From positions 669,746,484 through 669,810,483 of the forward strand of contig OZ010788.1 of NCBI GenBank assembly GCA_963932465.1: a stretch of 64,000 nt of DNA, read 5' to 3'. Numbering within the stretch: position 1 is the stretch's first letter; each line of letters starts with the position of its first letter. The notes beneath the pieces are model-generated. The model made no database searches, had not been told where the DNA came from, and saw only the letters and a program-made list of their open reading frames with translations. The translations under genes were made by a program, and so were the position numbers. This document shows positions 33,680 to 43,837 of this stretch, piece by piece. This DNA comes from Maratus speciosus (Eukaryota > Arthropoda > Arachnida > Araneae > Salticidae).

Positions 33680-34198
33680 CGAGGGAAAGTCGGTAAGTAG
33701 GTTACAAACTGTTATGAGAGGTCGGAAATTAGTAGTAAATTGTTTCCAAATATGCCAATAGAGGGCAGCATAATCCAACTATAAGATTCTAATTTCGAAT
33801 TTATGAGACAGCAATTGTCCAAGATGAGCAGCGTCGTTCAAAAGTTGTTGACGAAGATCGAAGTGGTCGTCCAGTTGAGATTGCGACAGAAGAATCAGTG
33901 CGGAAGGTTGAGGAAATGGTTAGAGCTGACATGCGAACAACAATAGACAGCATAACAACCATTTCATCAACCTTCCGCACTGATTCTTCTGTCGCAATCT
34001 CAACTGGACGAGCACTTCGATCTTCGACAACTACTTATGAACGACCGTGCTCATCTTGTACAACTGCTGTCTTATAAATTCGAAACTAACATCTTATAGT
34101 TGGATTATGTTGCCCTCTATTGGCATATTTGGAAAAAAATTACTGCTAATTTTAGACCTCGCATATTAGTTCGTGACATATTTACTGACTCTCCCCCG
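33680..34198. mobile_element. Palindromic mariner derivative (5' ends head to head)
   Basis: The left arm (33680 to about 33955) and the right arm (about 33956-34198) are inverted copies of the same mariner 5' part. Each arm begins with an end like GAGGGAAAGTCGGTAAGTA (right: GGGGGAGAGTCAGTAAATA), runs through a non-coding leader with 'ccaaatatgccaatagaggg', and enters coding sequence for the transposase N-terminus. The arms meet inside the coding region. Neither arm has the catalytic part. It sits inside repeat B. Confidence 0.85.
33822..33955 (+). pseudogene. Mariner transposase N-terminal fragment
   Basis: The plus strand reads DEQRRSKVVDEDRSGRP then VEIATEESVRKVEEMVRADM and TTIDSI. The GRP linker followed by a second helix-turn-helix is the DNA-binding domain of mariner-type transposases. 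An inverted copy on the minus strand (about 33956-34060) carries the same stretch, with a stop and substitutions. Only about 45 codons remain on each side, with no DDE domain, so no function is expected. Confidence 0.85.
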
Positions 34199-34735
34199 TA
34201 GTATATGAAACATGATGACACAATGATGCCAGAAGATATTGAAAACGACCACCATGTTGAAACTGGCCGCATGCGCTTTTATGTGATGCCCCGTACATTG
34301 ACCAATAATAAGTCATTAGAAACGACTAAAATGAAATTTATATTTGAAACATCACACATTGATATAGATTCCCAGAAGAATTTGAAAGCGACTTCCATGT
34401 TGAAAGTGGCCTATATAGTGGCCAAGTATAATCTATTAGAAATTGACTTTTGTAGGCGCTTAAGTACAAATATCGATTACATATTTTTAAAAACGTTAGA
34501 AAATACAAAAATTCATTATAATTTTAACAAAAACGTTTTATGGTAAATGAAAGTATATACTCGTATAAATAATCCATGGCACTATCTTCTCAGTAATATA
34601 TTATTTTTATATATTATTTCTCTTTTAAGTTTCTGATATTATAATGAGTTTCTTCCACCAAACTACACTGAAAAATATTATTTATATAGTTCGTAATATT
34701 AGAAAATAATTAAAAGGTACTTACTGTAATTTTTA
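34199..34735 (+). repeat. Repeat B, copy
   Basis: Begins 'tatgaaacatgatgacaca' and continues 'cagaagatattgaaaacgacc', 'catgttgaaactggcc' and 'gtacattgaccaataataag', all shared with other B copies. The 113-codon open frame at 34205-34546 reads through this copy; the homologous regions of other B copies are not open in that frame, so I reject it as a gene. Confidence 0.7.
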
Positions 34736-36969
34736 CCCGACTGAAAAGAAGGGTTATGTGTTTCACGCGTATCTGGGTATGTGGATTTCTTTATACCCTC
34801 GAAACATCCCAACGGCAGGATGGATTTTAATGAATGAGGTCTCAATCAATTCGTCTTAACGGCCCGATGGTTATAGGCTAGGTTTTGTTTTTATAAATTC
34901 AAAATGGCGGTAGAGACGAAAAAATTTTTTTACGCGCCCTATTGAGTGGCCTATCATTGGATAGGTCTTTCAAAATGAAGACGATGTTTCATTGACTATT
35001 TTACAGTCAGAAGCTCCGTTAAAATATTATACAACCTGGAAGTTGTGTATGTAGGATCTCTAGCTTTACTGCAACTCTAACCATCATAGACATCTATAGA
35101 CCTCATCAAAACAGTGTTTATAGATAGGAACTAACAATTAAACACAACTTAATTTTTTTTTTATTATATTACTTGTTTATATTACTTACCTATTTTTTTT
35201 TATTTACTTGTATTGATGATTTTTAAGTCAATTCCTACTTAGGTCAATAAGAAATTTTTTTTTTCTCCCATTCTTCTTTTCTCTTGAGTTGCGCTTAAAA
35301 TGCCTTGATCAAAAAGAGGGCTCTCTCGGACTTAAAATACCTTGATCAAGAAGAGAGCTCTCTCGATTATTTAAAATTAATTAATTTAATTTAATTAATG
35401 AATTAATATTTGAAAAGAACTGGATTAACATCAAGTGTCATCCACTACAAGTTTAAAAATATGTATTTGAACTTGAGTGGATCAATAATAAGTATTTTAT
35501 TAACGATTGAAAATTTGAATAAGAGAAAATTTTCCTCTCATTTAAAACTAAAATTAACTAAATTTAATTAATGGATTAATATTTGAAAAAGACTGGATTA
35601 ACATCAAGTGTCATCTACTACAAGTTTAAAAAAATTATTTGAGCTTGATTGGATGAATAATAAGTATCTATATTATAAAGGACAAACATATCTGTGCGTA
35701 ACGCATACGTCATTTTGCGAATGGCAACACTTTGAAATTTGAATTAAAATTTCGGTTTTGCAATTATATCTACGGCAAATTTTTAAACTTCTAAACATCG
35801 CACATTTTAAATTTTAACGCCATCGTATAAGGAAAAAAATGCTCTTTGAAATGCAATTTGTTTGAAAGCTGTATCTCAATTTATTTTTGAGATATTAATT
35901 TTTTTGTAGTTTTTAATACAAATTTTGTAATTGTGGCAACTGAAGTACTCCATTTATATTGAAAGGAAAGGGAAAATAGTCATGGTTTATTATTTTTATT
36001 GATTATATCCTTATTGATGCCATTTTCACAATACAAATTAAAGTAAATTTTATAATTTTTGAACAGAAAATGATGTCAGACATTAAAAAAAAAACACGCA
36101 TTCTTCTTCATAAATCAGTTACATTTCAATATTTTTACATTACGCTGATACTGAGTTTGAGACGCTAGGCAAAATGATTCAGTGAGTAAAAATTATGTCA
36201 TATTTCAAACAAAACGATCAATTTTTTTTTTTGATAAAACTAAATATTTGACCAATACTAAATGGCCAATACTATGACAAATAAAGGCAAATTTCTGAGG
36301 GTTTTTTTTTCGCGGGTACTGACATTAGAACTTAAAGTTTGTGCGAATGTTCACATGAAAAATTGTATCGGACAAACGTAACTTTAAGTTTAGAAATACA
36401 TTCATTAATAATCTATTGCGCGTTAAAATACTTTCAAATTGTGAATTTGAGTGGTGCGTATGTAAATTATGGGAATTGAAAATAACGTACAATTTAGATT
36501 TCATGGGGGAAAATTTTATGATGTGACAAAGCGAAATCCTTTTTACTGATTTTTCATCCCATAAAAACAAACATAAAAGTCTCAATCGATAAATTCATCA
36601 TAATTACTCATCTTGATTACGTATTCTAATAGAGTTTAATTTTTCAATAATTTAAGCAGTTGAAGTTTGTGGAAATAATATTTTAGTAATTTTAGGTTAA
36701 AAATATTATTTGCTTTAAGAGTGAGACAAACAATGTTAGATGATTTTTTTATTGTAATTATTTTTGTAGGTTTATTATACATTCGATCTGACAGTTCCTT
36801 TTTAACATTTTAGTTCGTCGAATTTCGACGGGTTCCGACTCGTTTTATTAACGATTGAAAATTTGAACAAGATATATATAGCGAGAGTGTGAGCTAATAG
36901 TAGGAATCGAAAAAAATAGTTTCACATTGATGAGAAATAATTAATTAGTTCGCTTTTTACGCAGTCGGG
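34736..36969. mobile_element. Repeat C copy 1, split by a Helitron
   Basis: Ends are short inverted repeats, CCCGACTG at 34736 and CCCGACTGCG read inward from 36969. The 5' part carries 'aagggttatgtgtttcacg', 'ggatttctttataccctcg', 'cgatggttataggctaggt' and 'tcattgactattttacag'. The middle has two copies of 'ccttgatcaa(g/a)aagag'. The tail is 'ttattaacgattgaaaattt', 'agtttcacattgatgaga' and 'cgctttttacgcagtcggg'. I recognise the style as a common arthropod dispersed repeat but cannot assign a superfamily. A 1.2-kb Helitron at 35667-36842 interrupts it. Confidence 0.75.
35667..36842 (+). mobile_element. Complete non-autonomous Helitron, 1.18 kb
   Basis: It starts TCTATATTATAAAGGACAAA after an A and ends GGTTCCGACTCG before a T, i.e. 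the A|TC...|T insertion expected of Helitrons. Eleven bases before the end is a hairpin, CGTCGA ATT TCGACG (36816-36830). Helitrons usually end CTRR; this one ends CTCG. The target is proven by repeat C copy 3, where 'aataagtattttattaacg' is uninterrupted at about 56433. No Rep/helicase coding is present. 5' fragments of this family occur at 47353, 48540 and 49509. The 86-codon minus-strand frame at 36325-36585 has no motif. Confidence 0.85.
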
Positions 36970-37055
36970 TTTTTTGATTTTTTAAATTTAATTGTGTATT
37001 TACTGATTCGTTTTTGCAATAAAACACTGTTTTGCTGTTTCATACCTTAAAATAT

Positions 37056-37943
37056 ACAAAGTGGGACAAAAGTCGTTGACACATTTTAAAATTCAATGAA
37101 AAAGGTAATTCACGTTCAAAAAGGCGATTTAGACAGAAATGTTTATTATGATTGAAAGTTGTTTTTTAAGCACATCAAAAAGTAGTTCAAAAAATCTTCC
37201 ATAGACGGCGCTATACCTTTAGATCTAAAACAAAGACATAAAATACGATCAAACCTTCAAAGATGAACTATTATTAATAGCTGTTATAGTACAGCAAATT
37301 GATACAAGACATAAATTCCAATCGAATGGCTATTTTCGTTTTCATCTGGGACAGACTGGCGATTAAAATTTATGGTTTTATTTATTTTCACCACTGGCCA
37401 ATTTACTAATATTTTCCAATGTGTGGAATAAAAGCGATATGAAATAAAATTGATGAAAGAATATCCTTTAAATTTCATTCAAGCATAATAGTATACTTGC
37501 CAACTTCCCCTTAAATTTCCGTAAAATGTGAGTTAGGTAAATATGACCGAGGGTAAACAAGTTTCGAACCAGGTTTTCTTAAAAGAAATGAATTCAAATA
37601 TATATAATAGTGAAACATAATATTAAATGTATAGTGATGCATCAAATACATTTTCTGGTTAGTAACGTGTTTACCCTGGATCAATTTAACTCTTATATGT
37701 TACAGAAGTTTAGTTGAAAATTGGCAAGTATGAAATGGTGTCGGACTGTTTTTTAAGCCTTTTTGTTGCTTTTTCTCAGCTTTGAACTGTAGCGCCATCG
37801 ATGGATAATAATTTGAACTAACTTCTTGTTCAAATAAAACTTTTCATCATCAGAAAGATTTTCATCCAAACGGGACACTGGTACGCCAACTCCTTGCATT
37901 TTACTAACCTTTAAAATGTGACAAAAGTTTTTGGTTCACTCTG
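37056..37943. mobile_element. Tc1/mariner-like MITE with long TIRs
   Basis: The left end CAAAGTGGGACAAAAGTCGT continues into 'tgacacattttaaaatt'; the right end read inward is CAGAGTGAACCAAAAACTTT, continuing 'tgtcacattttaaa'. Similarity between the arms extends to the mirrored 'agttcaaa ... ccat...ggcgctata' motifs about 160 bp in. TA precedes the left end; the right flank is not clearly TA. A TGCCAAC-family MITE is nested inside. There is a second, solo right end at about 38530-38668. No transposase frame. Confidence 0.7.
37494..37730. mobile_element. Palindromic TGCCAAC-family MITE, copy 2
   Basis: 37496-37728, TA on both sides. CTTGCCAACTTCCCC at the left mirrors CTTGCCAATTTTC read inward. 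Internally 'gtttcgaaccagg' and 'tctggttagtaac' correspond to the arms of 27265-27486. It is more diverged than the other two copies and is nested in the 37056-37943 element. Confidence 0.75.
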
Positions 37944-38529
37944 CTCTCTCTAGTTTTCAGGTTCTAGTCAAATAGCATTTTGACGGAAAATTTGTCTTTC
38001 TCGGATCGGATTACGGTTCGATAGGTTTTTAAAAATCGGATTTCGGGCTGACATCCAGTGGAATTTTCAGGTTCTAGTCGGGTTGTATTTCGACGAAAGT
38101 TATTTTGTCTTGCTCAAATCGGGTTATAGTTCGATGGAATTGAAACAAGTGATCATTTTTCGATTAGCCTAATGCCATCTAGGCTCTTTGTAATGAGCCA
38201 AAAATTTTTAGGCTATTTGAGAAATTGTCTTATTCCAATCAGCCTAACTTTCTTTAGGTTCTTTGCAATACCGTGAGTTTATTATATGTATAAGATAAAT
38301 CTTCAATTTATTTGGAATTTTCGGGTAACTAATTGAATGTTCCTGGTACTTCATCTTGAATGATCTTGATTTTACATTACATAATTTATGGATAAACTCC
38401 TAACATATTTCAGTATGTAAATCTGCACGTAATTAAAAAAACTTCTATCCTGTCTTTGAATCCTAGAAATAAAAATAGCGTGTCAAAAATGGGTATTACC
38501 ATTTGCAAAATCAAAGTTGGTGCAAATTT
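37944..38529. other. No gene; short tandem duplication
   Basis: Around 37958-38130 a block of about 110 bp is repeated imperfectly ('ttttcaggttctagtc', 'tcggattacggttcgat' / 'tcgggttatagttcgat'). The rest is AT-rich with no recognised feature. The 38456-38680 open frame runs into the solo TIR at 38530-38668 and is not a gene. Confidence 0.4.
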
Positions 38530-38670
38530 TATTTTGCCCCAACTTCTTATTCAAATAAAACTTTTCATGATGAGAAAGAAGCATTTTCATCCAAACGAGA
38601 CACTGGTACGCCAACTCCTTGCATTTTATGGAACTATAAAATGTGACAAAAGCTTTTGGTTAGCTCTGTA
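38530..38670. mobile_element. Solo right end of the 37056-37943 family
   Basis: 'caacttctta/ttgttcaaataaaacttttcat', 'cactggtacgccaactcctt' and 'aaatgtgacaaaag' match the right arm of 37056-37943. It ends at 'gctctg' followed by TA (38669-38670). The rest of the element is absent. Confidence 0.75.
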
Positions 38671-38719
38671 CTTTTTGTAAATACATAAAATAATGTACTC
38701 TCACAAACGGTAGAGGTAT

Positions 38720-39474
38720 AGTATATATTGATTCCCAGAACACCATAAAAATTAAGATTTTGGAACTAGCCACTAATGCTTTTAACTGTTATCCAATACC
38801 CTGACCATGAATAAGTTATGAGACACGAACACTGAAGCTGTTTAATGTTTACCCCTGACGAATTAAATGAAATTGTTCTCCAGTGATGAACTGCAATTGA
38901 TTTAGAGAATAGACCTCCGAATATGTTTAAGTACAAATATCGATAAAAGAAAACCTGTAGGAAACCTGTAAAGAAAACCTGTGATATAATTGTAAATAAT
39001 CCATAAAATCCTTTTAAATACCGATTCAGTTTGTAATATTTTAAAAGACAGAAACGTTCTAAAATTTAATTAATTAATGCAGAAATTGACTACCATACTT
39101 TCATAAAATCAGAAAAATGCTTTGAAAGGCGAAATTTCCATTAATTCATAATTTTGTACATAAAAGATTAAGTGATATCAATTACACTAATCATGAATAA
39201 ATAATAAGGATGGGGATTTTAATAAATCACAATAATGTTCATCACAGATGAATATAGCATAATTAATATAAGAAACAAATTATGCATGCCCTAAATAGCG
39301 CAATATCAATCGAAGTGTTGGATTACCGTAGGGGAAAACAGAGATAGGTTGTAACTTGTAAAATAAGTTAGTTCTACTAAGGTAACTTTCGATTTTGTAG
39401 ATCCGTTATGGCAACATCGTCTCGAAGTATATAGTACGAGATAAAAAGTAATTATTAAGTGCAAATTAGTTCAA
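38720..39474 (+). repeat. Repeat B, copies
   Basis: Two partial copies. The first has 'attcccagaacaccataaaa', 'ccctgaccatgaataagtta', 'tctccagtgatgaactgcaatt' and 'taagtacaaatatcgat'. The second, from about 39190, has 'cactaatcatgaataa', 'atcaatcgaagtgttggatta' and 'ttagttctactaaggtaac'. No coding frame is seen. Confidence 0.65.
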
Positions 39475-39937
39475 TATATGAGGACGTAAGTTTCAAAACA
39501 GATCCATAAAATCAAATTTTGGGAAATCGCGAAAAACCTCTAAAGCGACCGTCCACAAATAACGTCACGCTTATAGGGGGTAAGGGGTTTTGTGAAATTG
39601 TGACAGTTTGTGACAAGGGGGTGGGAGGGGGTAAGAAGAAATGTGACATCACACATTTTGGTTAAAATATAAGCATTAAAAATCAACAGATTAAATTTTG
39701 AAATTAAAATATTTTGTGTTCATAAAGTAAAGATACGATTTAAAGCCAAATACTATATTCATTTCAATTTCAAATTCCAAAATACTACTGTTTTCAATTG
39801 CTCTGTCATATTAATATTTTATTGCTATTGTTTGTTTTTATATTTTTTGTTGTAAACCTTAATCTTATTTAGTACAAAATAAGTACACGAATTATTATTA
39901 TTGTTATGATCAAAAATGTTATTAAAACACATTAATT

Positions 39938-40341
39938 AAATTAAAACACCAAATAAAATAAATTAAGACAGACTTGAGCACAGTTAAAAAATAAAATTTA
40001 TAAAGAATATTTTGTTGTGTTTACCATTTACAATATTATGTTTACCATGATAGATTGCTCCTTGAGGCTTGGTTCACTGAATTGCGATCGCAGACTTTGA
40101 ATGATGCTCGTTCTGTCCCTAGTGAATATTGTTTGTTTTTAAAATAACTAACTTTAACTGTTCTTGATTTGTTCTGTCGCTTGAAATGCAATGGTTATTT
40201 TTGTACTGATGATGCCTTGCGTGTCGCTTGGCGAAACGTTTACATATTGTATTTTTAATTGTTTTTAAGTATAATCTTAATAAATTTTATTTTTTAACTG
40301 TGCTCAAGTCTGTCTTAATTTATTTTATTTGGTGTTTTAAT
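39938..40341. mobile_element. MITE with ~65-bp near-identical TIRs
   Basis: The arms ATTAAAACACCAAATAAAAT, 'aaattaagacagacttgag' and 'cacagttaaaaaataaaattta' are almost identical on both sides, so this is the youngest insertion of its nest. Its interior is less AT-rich than its ends and includes a hammerhead-like string at 40206-40237. No clear target duplication is visible because the flanks are themselves A/T-rich. Non-coding. Confidence 0.8.
40206..40237 (+). other. Hammerhead-like core motif
   Basis: CTGATGA at 40206-40212 is followed by a hairpin (GCC TT GCG TGT CGC TT GGC) and then GAAAC at 40233-40237. CUGAUGA, stem II and GAAA are the conserved core of the hammerhead ribozyme. I cannot find convincing stems I and III in the flanks, and a U separates the CTGATGA from the stem, so this may be a decayed or coincidental core. 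Confidence 0.3.
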
Positions 40342-40770
40342 GGTTTTTAAATTCAGACGTTAAATGTATACGTACTGTACATTAATTAAAGTTTAAAAAT
40401 AGAATTTAAAATATGATCTATAACGTAGTGCTTTGTTTCTGAACTGCAAATGTTTATGTAATATAGCTTGACATGTGACAAGGGGGGGGGGGATGAGGTG
40501 TGGTGAAGTGTGACACTTTGTGACAAACGGGGGGAGGAGGGTTGAAAAATACTGAAAAAAGTGTGACATCATTTATGGACAGCCCCTAACTATGTCCATT
40601 GGTTATCATTGTAAACCAAGATTTTACAATGGCAGAAATACACGATAAAACTAGTTTTTTCTGCACAGTGTTGTTTTTTTTCAATGAATGTTTACCAATA
40701 GATTGATAGACAAAACTTTTTTTTTTTTAATTTTGGATCAGGCTAGTTTTGAAACTCACGTCCTCATATA

Positions 40771-41300
40771 TCTAATATATAAAAATGAAATTTTGTCTGT
40801 CTGTAATTCTATACAAATCCACAGTTTGGAAGCCAGAATTGTGAAATGTTACGCACATGTGTATTAAAACACGGCCGAGGCAACTAAAGTAATCCGCAAT
40901 CGAAATAATTTATATTTAATTTTTAATTAATAAAAAAAAACACCCGTTTAACAGCAATTCCCTATCAAATTGAAACATTTTTCATTATTGTAGTTGCCAA
41001 GAATTAAAAATTCACAGTAAAATTCTTACCACAACAAATACTTTTCTATTACTCGATTTCCACTTGAAAAATGAAATAAATCGTTTGACGAATTTTTAAA
41101 AAAAGTTAATATTACGTCATGATATTTTTATTGCAACATTTTCACGTGGAAAATGAAATAAATAGTTTGAAGAATTAAAAAAAAAGTGAATATTACGTCA
41201 TAACTTTTTTTTTGCAAGATTACCACGTGAAAAATGAAAATGAAATAAATAGTTTGACGAATTAAAAAAAAAAAGTGAATATTACATTATGTTGGAAGTA
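40771..41300 (+). mobile_element. Helitron 5' end (3' end missing)
   Basis: Starts TCTAATATATAAAAATGAAA and continues 'ttttgtctgtctgtaattcta', 'gaattgtgaaatgttacg', 'acatgtgtattaaaacacgg' and 'aatccgcaatcg'. It matches the minus strand of the complete copy at 52795-53655. The interior contains three imperfect repeats of about 90 bp around 'atgaaataaatcgtttgacg' (41070-41300). No Helitron 3' hairpin follows, so the copy is truncated. Confidence 0.8.
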
Positions 41301-42260
41301 TGTTTGATAAATTGGATTTGATTTGTTGGAAATATATGGGGCATTCTCACAATCTTTTGACTTTCGAGAATAAAAATCTGTTGAAATTAAACTTGCTAAA
41401 ATAACATGTTAATCTGATAGACGAATGCCTTAATGAATCAAAATAAAGAAAAAATGATCAGCAGCGAAATTTTTTTTTTAAACTGAGGTTTTATGTTAAA
41501 CTTGCGAGTTTAATTTTCCTTACCATTTTACCACTAACTTTTTATTTTGTTCTAAATTTTTACTTATAATGAATTTGCATAGCACCCGCAGGACATTCAA
41601 ATAAGAAATAATAAAAATGCAGCACTTTTAATACAGAATTTTTGAATAACATTGTCTTAAACGGGTGTTAAAGAAGGGACGGTAAGGTAAAAAAGGGGGA
41701 AGGTATAGGGAAAAAAGGGACGAAATGGGAAAAAAAGGGGCGGTAAGGATGGAACGGTATGGAAAATTACCACCTATTTTTAGGAAAATCATGTTAAGAC
41801 TAAGTGATAGCCACAATGTTCATTGATTTTTAGAAACAGTTGTTAACATTGGATTAAATTATATTTTTTTAAATTTACCTCGAAAAGTGCAGGAATAAAC
41901 CTTGGGGACGGTAAGTCTACCCATAAAGGCACGATCTTGAAATTGATATTTAAATGCTGATTTAAATTCTACAGTAAATTTCCTGTCAAAGAACTTTAGA
42001 CATTCTTTCTCTAGCATACTTCTGCATGAGAAAAAACTTGAAAAAAATTCTGCGGCTGCATCTGAAGTGATTTTCTGTATAAGTTTAGCAAGAGGGACGG
42101 CAAGGTTCTAAAACCCAGGGACATATTAAAAAAATAATAACAAGCGTAAAAATGCGTGCAGATTAATTTTTTGCTGCATATTTATATAAAACAGTTCTCC
42201 CAGTTTTGGAAAAAAATTACATCGAATTACTTTTATTGAAACAATTTTATACAGACAGTT
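41301..42260. other. No gene; purine-rich stretch
   Basis: AT-rich sequence with a purine-rich tract at about 41670-41770 made of 'gggacggtaagg'-like phrases; the same phrase recurs near 41907 and 42092. It may be low-complexity decay of a tandem repeat. The 41628-41816 minus-strand frame runs through it. Confidence 0.35.
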
Positions 42261-42264
42261 GTTA

Positions 42265-42660
42265 AAAGGAGTGTGGGATCGAAAATTTTAAAACATTTGG
42301 CCATATCTCAGCAGCCGTTTTAGGTAGGAGGGAGAAATTTAGGATAACAAACTTATTAACCCTTTCAGTCACATACATTACCTGTTTATGCTAAAATTCT
42401 GAAATTCCTAAAATAGGTTGATTTTATGCTCAATATAAGAAATATTTTTTTTTTTTCATTTTTTAATTCTCAGCAGACGTTTGTGGTAGGAGCTTGAAAT
42501 TCCAGAAAATAAACCTAATAAAAGAATAAATAAACACATATATCATCGATTTTAGAAATTCCCACCTTAAGTGGGTAAAGGGGGGGGGGTCGAAAATTTT
42601 AGAACATTTGGCCATATCCCAACAGCAGTTTTATGAAGCGGGAAGCTCAAGATAACAAGC
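42265..42660. repeat. Short tandem repeat, ~155-bp period
   Basis: Three imperfect units carry 'catttggccatatctcagca', 'ttttaattctcagcagacg' and 'catttggccatatcccaaca' at about 42294, 42457 and 42605, each followed by 'gtaggag / aagcggga' and 'gataacaa'. Non-coding. Confidence 0.5.
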
Positions 42661-42892
42661 CTGCTAAAAATATAGTTAAACATAAGTACTTCAGTGATTT
42701 TAGAGCTAATATTGTTTATTATGTCGTCAACATCGACTTTGAACTGAATAATGTAAGATTATACGAATAGGACAACAACTGTAGATATTTGATTACATAT
42801 TAAGAAAATTTTTTTTATCATCTTTGCTAGATATATTTCGTTTGATTCAAGTTTCTTTTAGAGAAACAGAACAGAGTAGAGGGCGAAGGCTG

Positions 42893-43096
42893 CGACTTTG
42901 CAGTGTTGCCAGATTGGGGACTTTTTAAATTCAGATTATTTGACTGTCACCACTTTTTTAAAATAGTATAATTCGCGTATTTTTCAGAATTTTCAATCTA
43001 TTTTTAAATAGAGTGAATATTTCTATTTCAAAAAAGTGGTGACAATCAACAATCTGGGGACAAAAAAGTCTCCAATCTGGCAACACTGCTACTTTG
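42893..43096. mobile_element. hAT-type palindromic MITE, CAGTGTTGCCAGATTGG
   Basis: 42901-43088, 188 bp. Both ends read inward CAGTGTTGCCAGATTGG(G/A)GA; the arms continue into mirrored 'gtcaccacttttttaaa'. The 8-bp flanks are CGACTTTG and CTACTTTG, one mismatch. Non-coding. Confidence 0.88.
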
Positions 43097-43837
43097 TATA
43101 CATAATTAAATATGTCAAAAGCTAATGCTGAACTATTTACATTGTTATAAGTTCAAACGTATATTTCATAACCCAGGTGCATTGCGATATAGATATTTTT
43201 TTTATTAATGCTTGAAAATTATTTTTAAAAATATAAAAAATAATAAATTGGGATACAGTTTTCAAACAAATTGCATTTGAAAGTCTTTTCATTTATCTAT
43301 TCGACGGTGCAAAGATGGAAGCACAGTTGCTTAGTGTCTGTTGCTTTTTATCGCTGCTTCCATGGTCTTAATATAATTCGCTTTTCGTTCGATGATACTT
43401 TTTTGTTGACAAATGAATTTGTTCAGAATTTTATGAACTGAAATGTAGCTATGTAAGATTTATTGAAACAAAATTTGTTTTTGTGATTGAAACGTATTTT
43501 TTTTTATGACAGTTAAAATATATGTCGTTATTTGTCTACATTTTGTTCCTGCAATTACACCTTAAACAGTATGAACTTTCGTGCCAAGAATATTTAAGTG
43601 AGACTTTTATCTCCCGAACACTCCCGATAACTTAGGTAAGCCTAATCCATTTGTATGATTAAATAGTTATATTTTAACTCCGAAATGAATATTAATAATT
43701 AAATATCAATATAATAATATTGAAGATAAAATTTTATAAAAGGGGACAGATTCAATAGTGTCCATTTGCGCCTGGCTGCCACGAAACACGCCCAGATTTC
43801 ATCTCCGGATTGAGCAAAGTTCACTGAACCTTTCATA
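43097..43837. other. No gene seen
   Basis: About 740 bp of AT-rich DNA with no recognised feature. The 43699-43944 minus-strand frame has no known motif and overlaps the terminus of the next element. Confidence 0.35.

Larger units (their letters stand above)
39541..40589. mobile_element. PIF/Harbinger-like MITE with TAA flanks
   Basis: Bounded by TAA at 39541-39543 and 40587-40589. Ends: AGCGACCGTCCACAAATAAC on the left and GGGGCTGTCCATAAATGATG read inward from the right, each continuing 'gtcac'. Both flanks then carry 'tgtgaca' and 'gtgacatca' repeats beside G-rich runs. A 3-bp TAA duplication with G-rich ends fits PIF/Harbinger, but without a transposase I hold this loosely. It contains the 39938-40341 MITE. 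Confidence 0.6.
39475..40770. mobile_element. TIR element, TATATGAGGACGT ends (outermost of a triple nest)
   Basis: Left TATATGAGGACGTAAGTTTC and right, read inward from 40770, TATATGAGGACGTGAGTTTC; both continue 'aaaac'. The inner 20 bp are nearly identical. It contains a PIF/Harbinger-like MITE that in turn contains another MITE. Without them it would be about 240 bp and non-coding. A Helitron 5' end follows immediately at 40771. Confidence 0.7.

Noticed and set aside
34205..34546. 113-codon plus-strand open frame
   Set aside because: It reads through a repeat B copy; homologous B copies are interrupted by stops and indels in that frame.
42358..42560. TTAACCCTTTCAGTCAC as the start of another TTAA element
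   Set aside because: I found no matching inverted right end with TTAA nearby.
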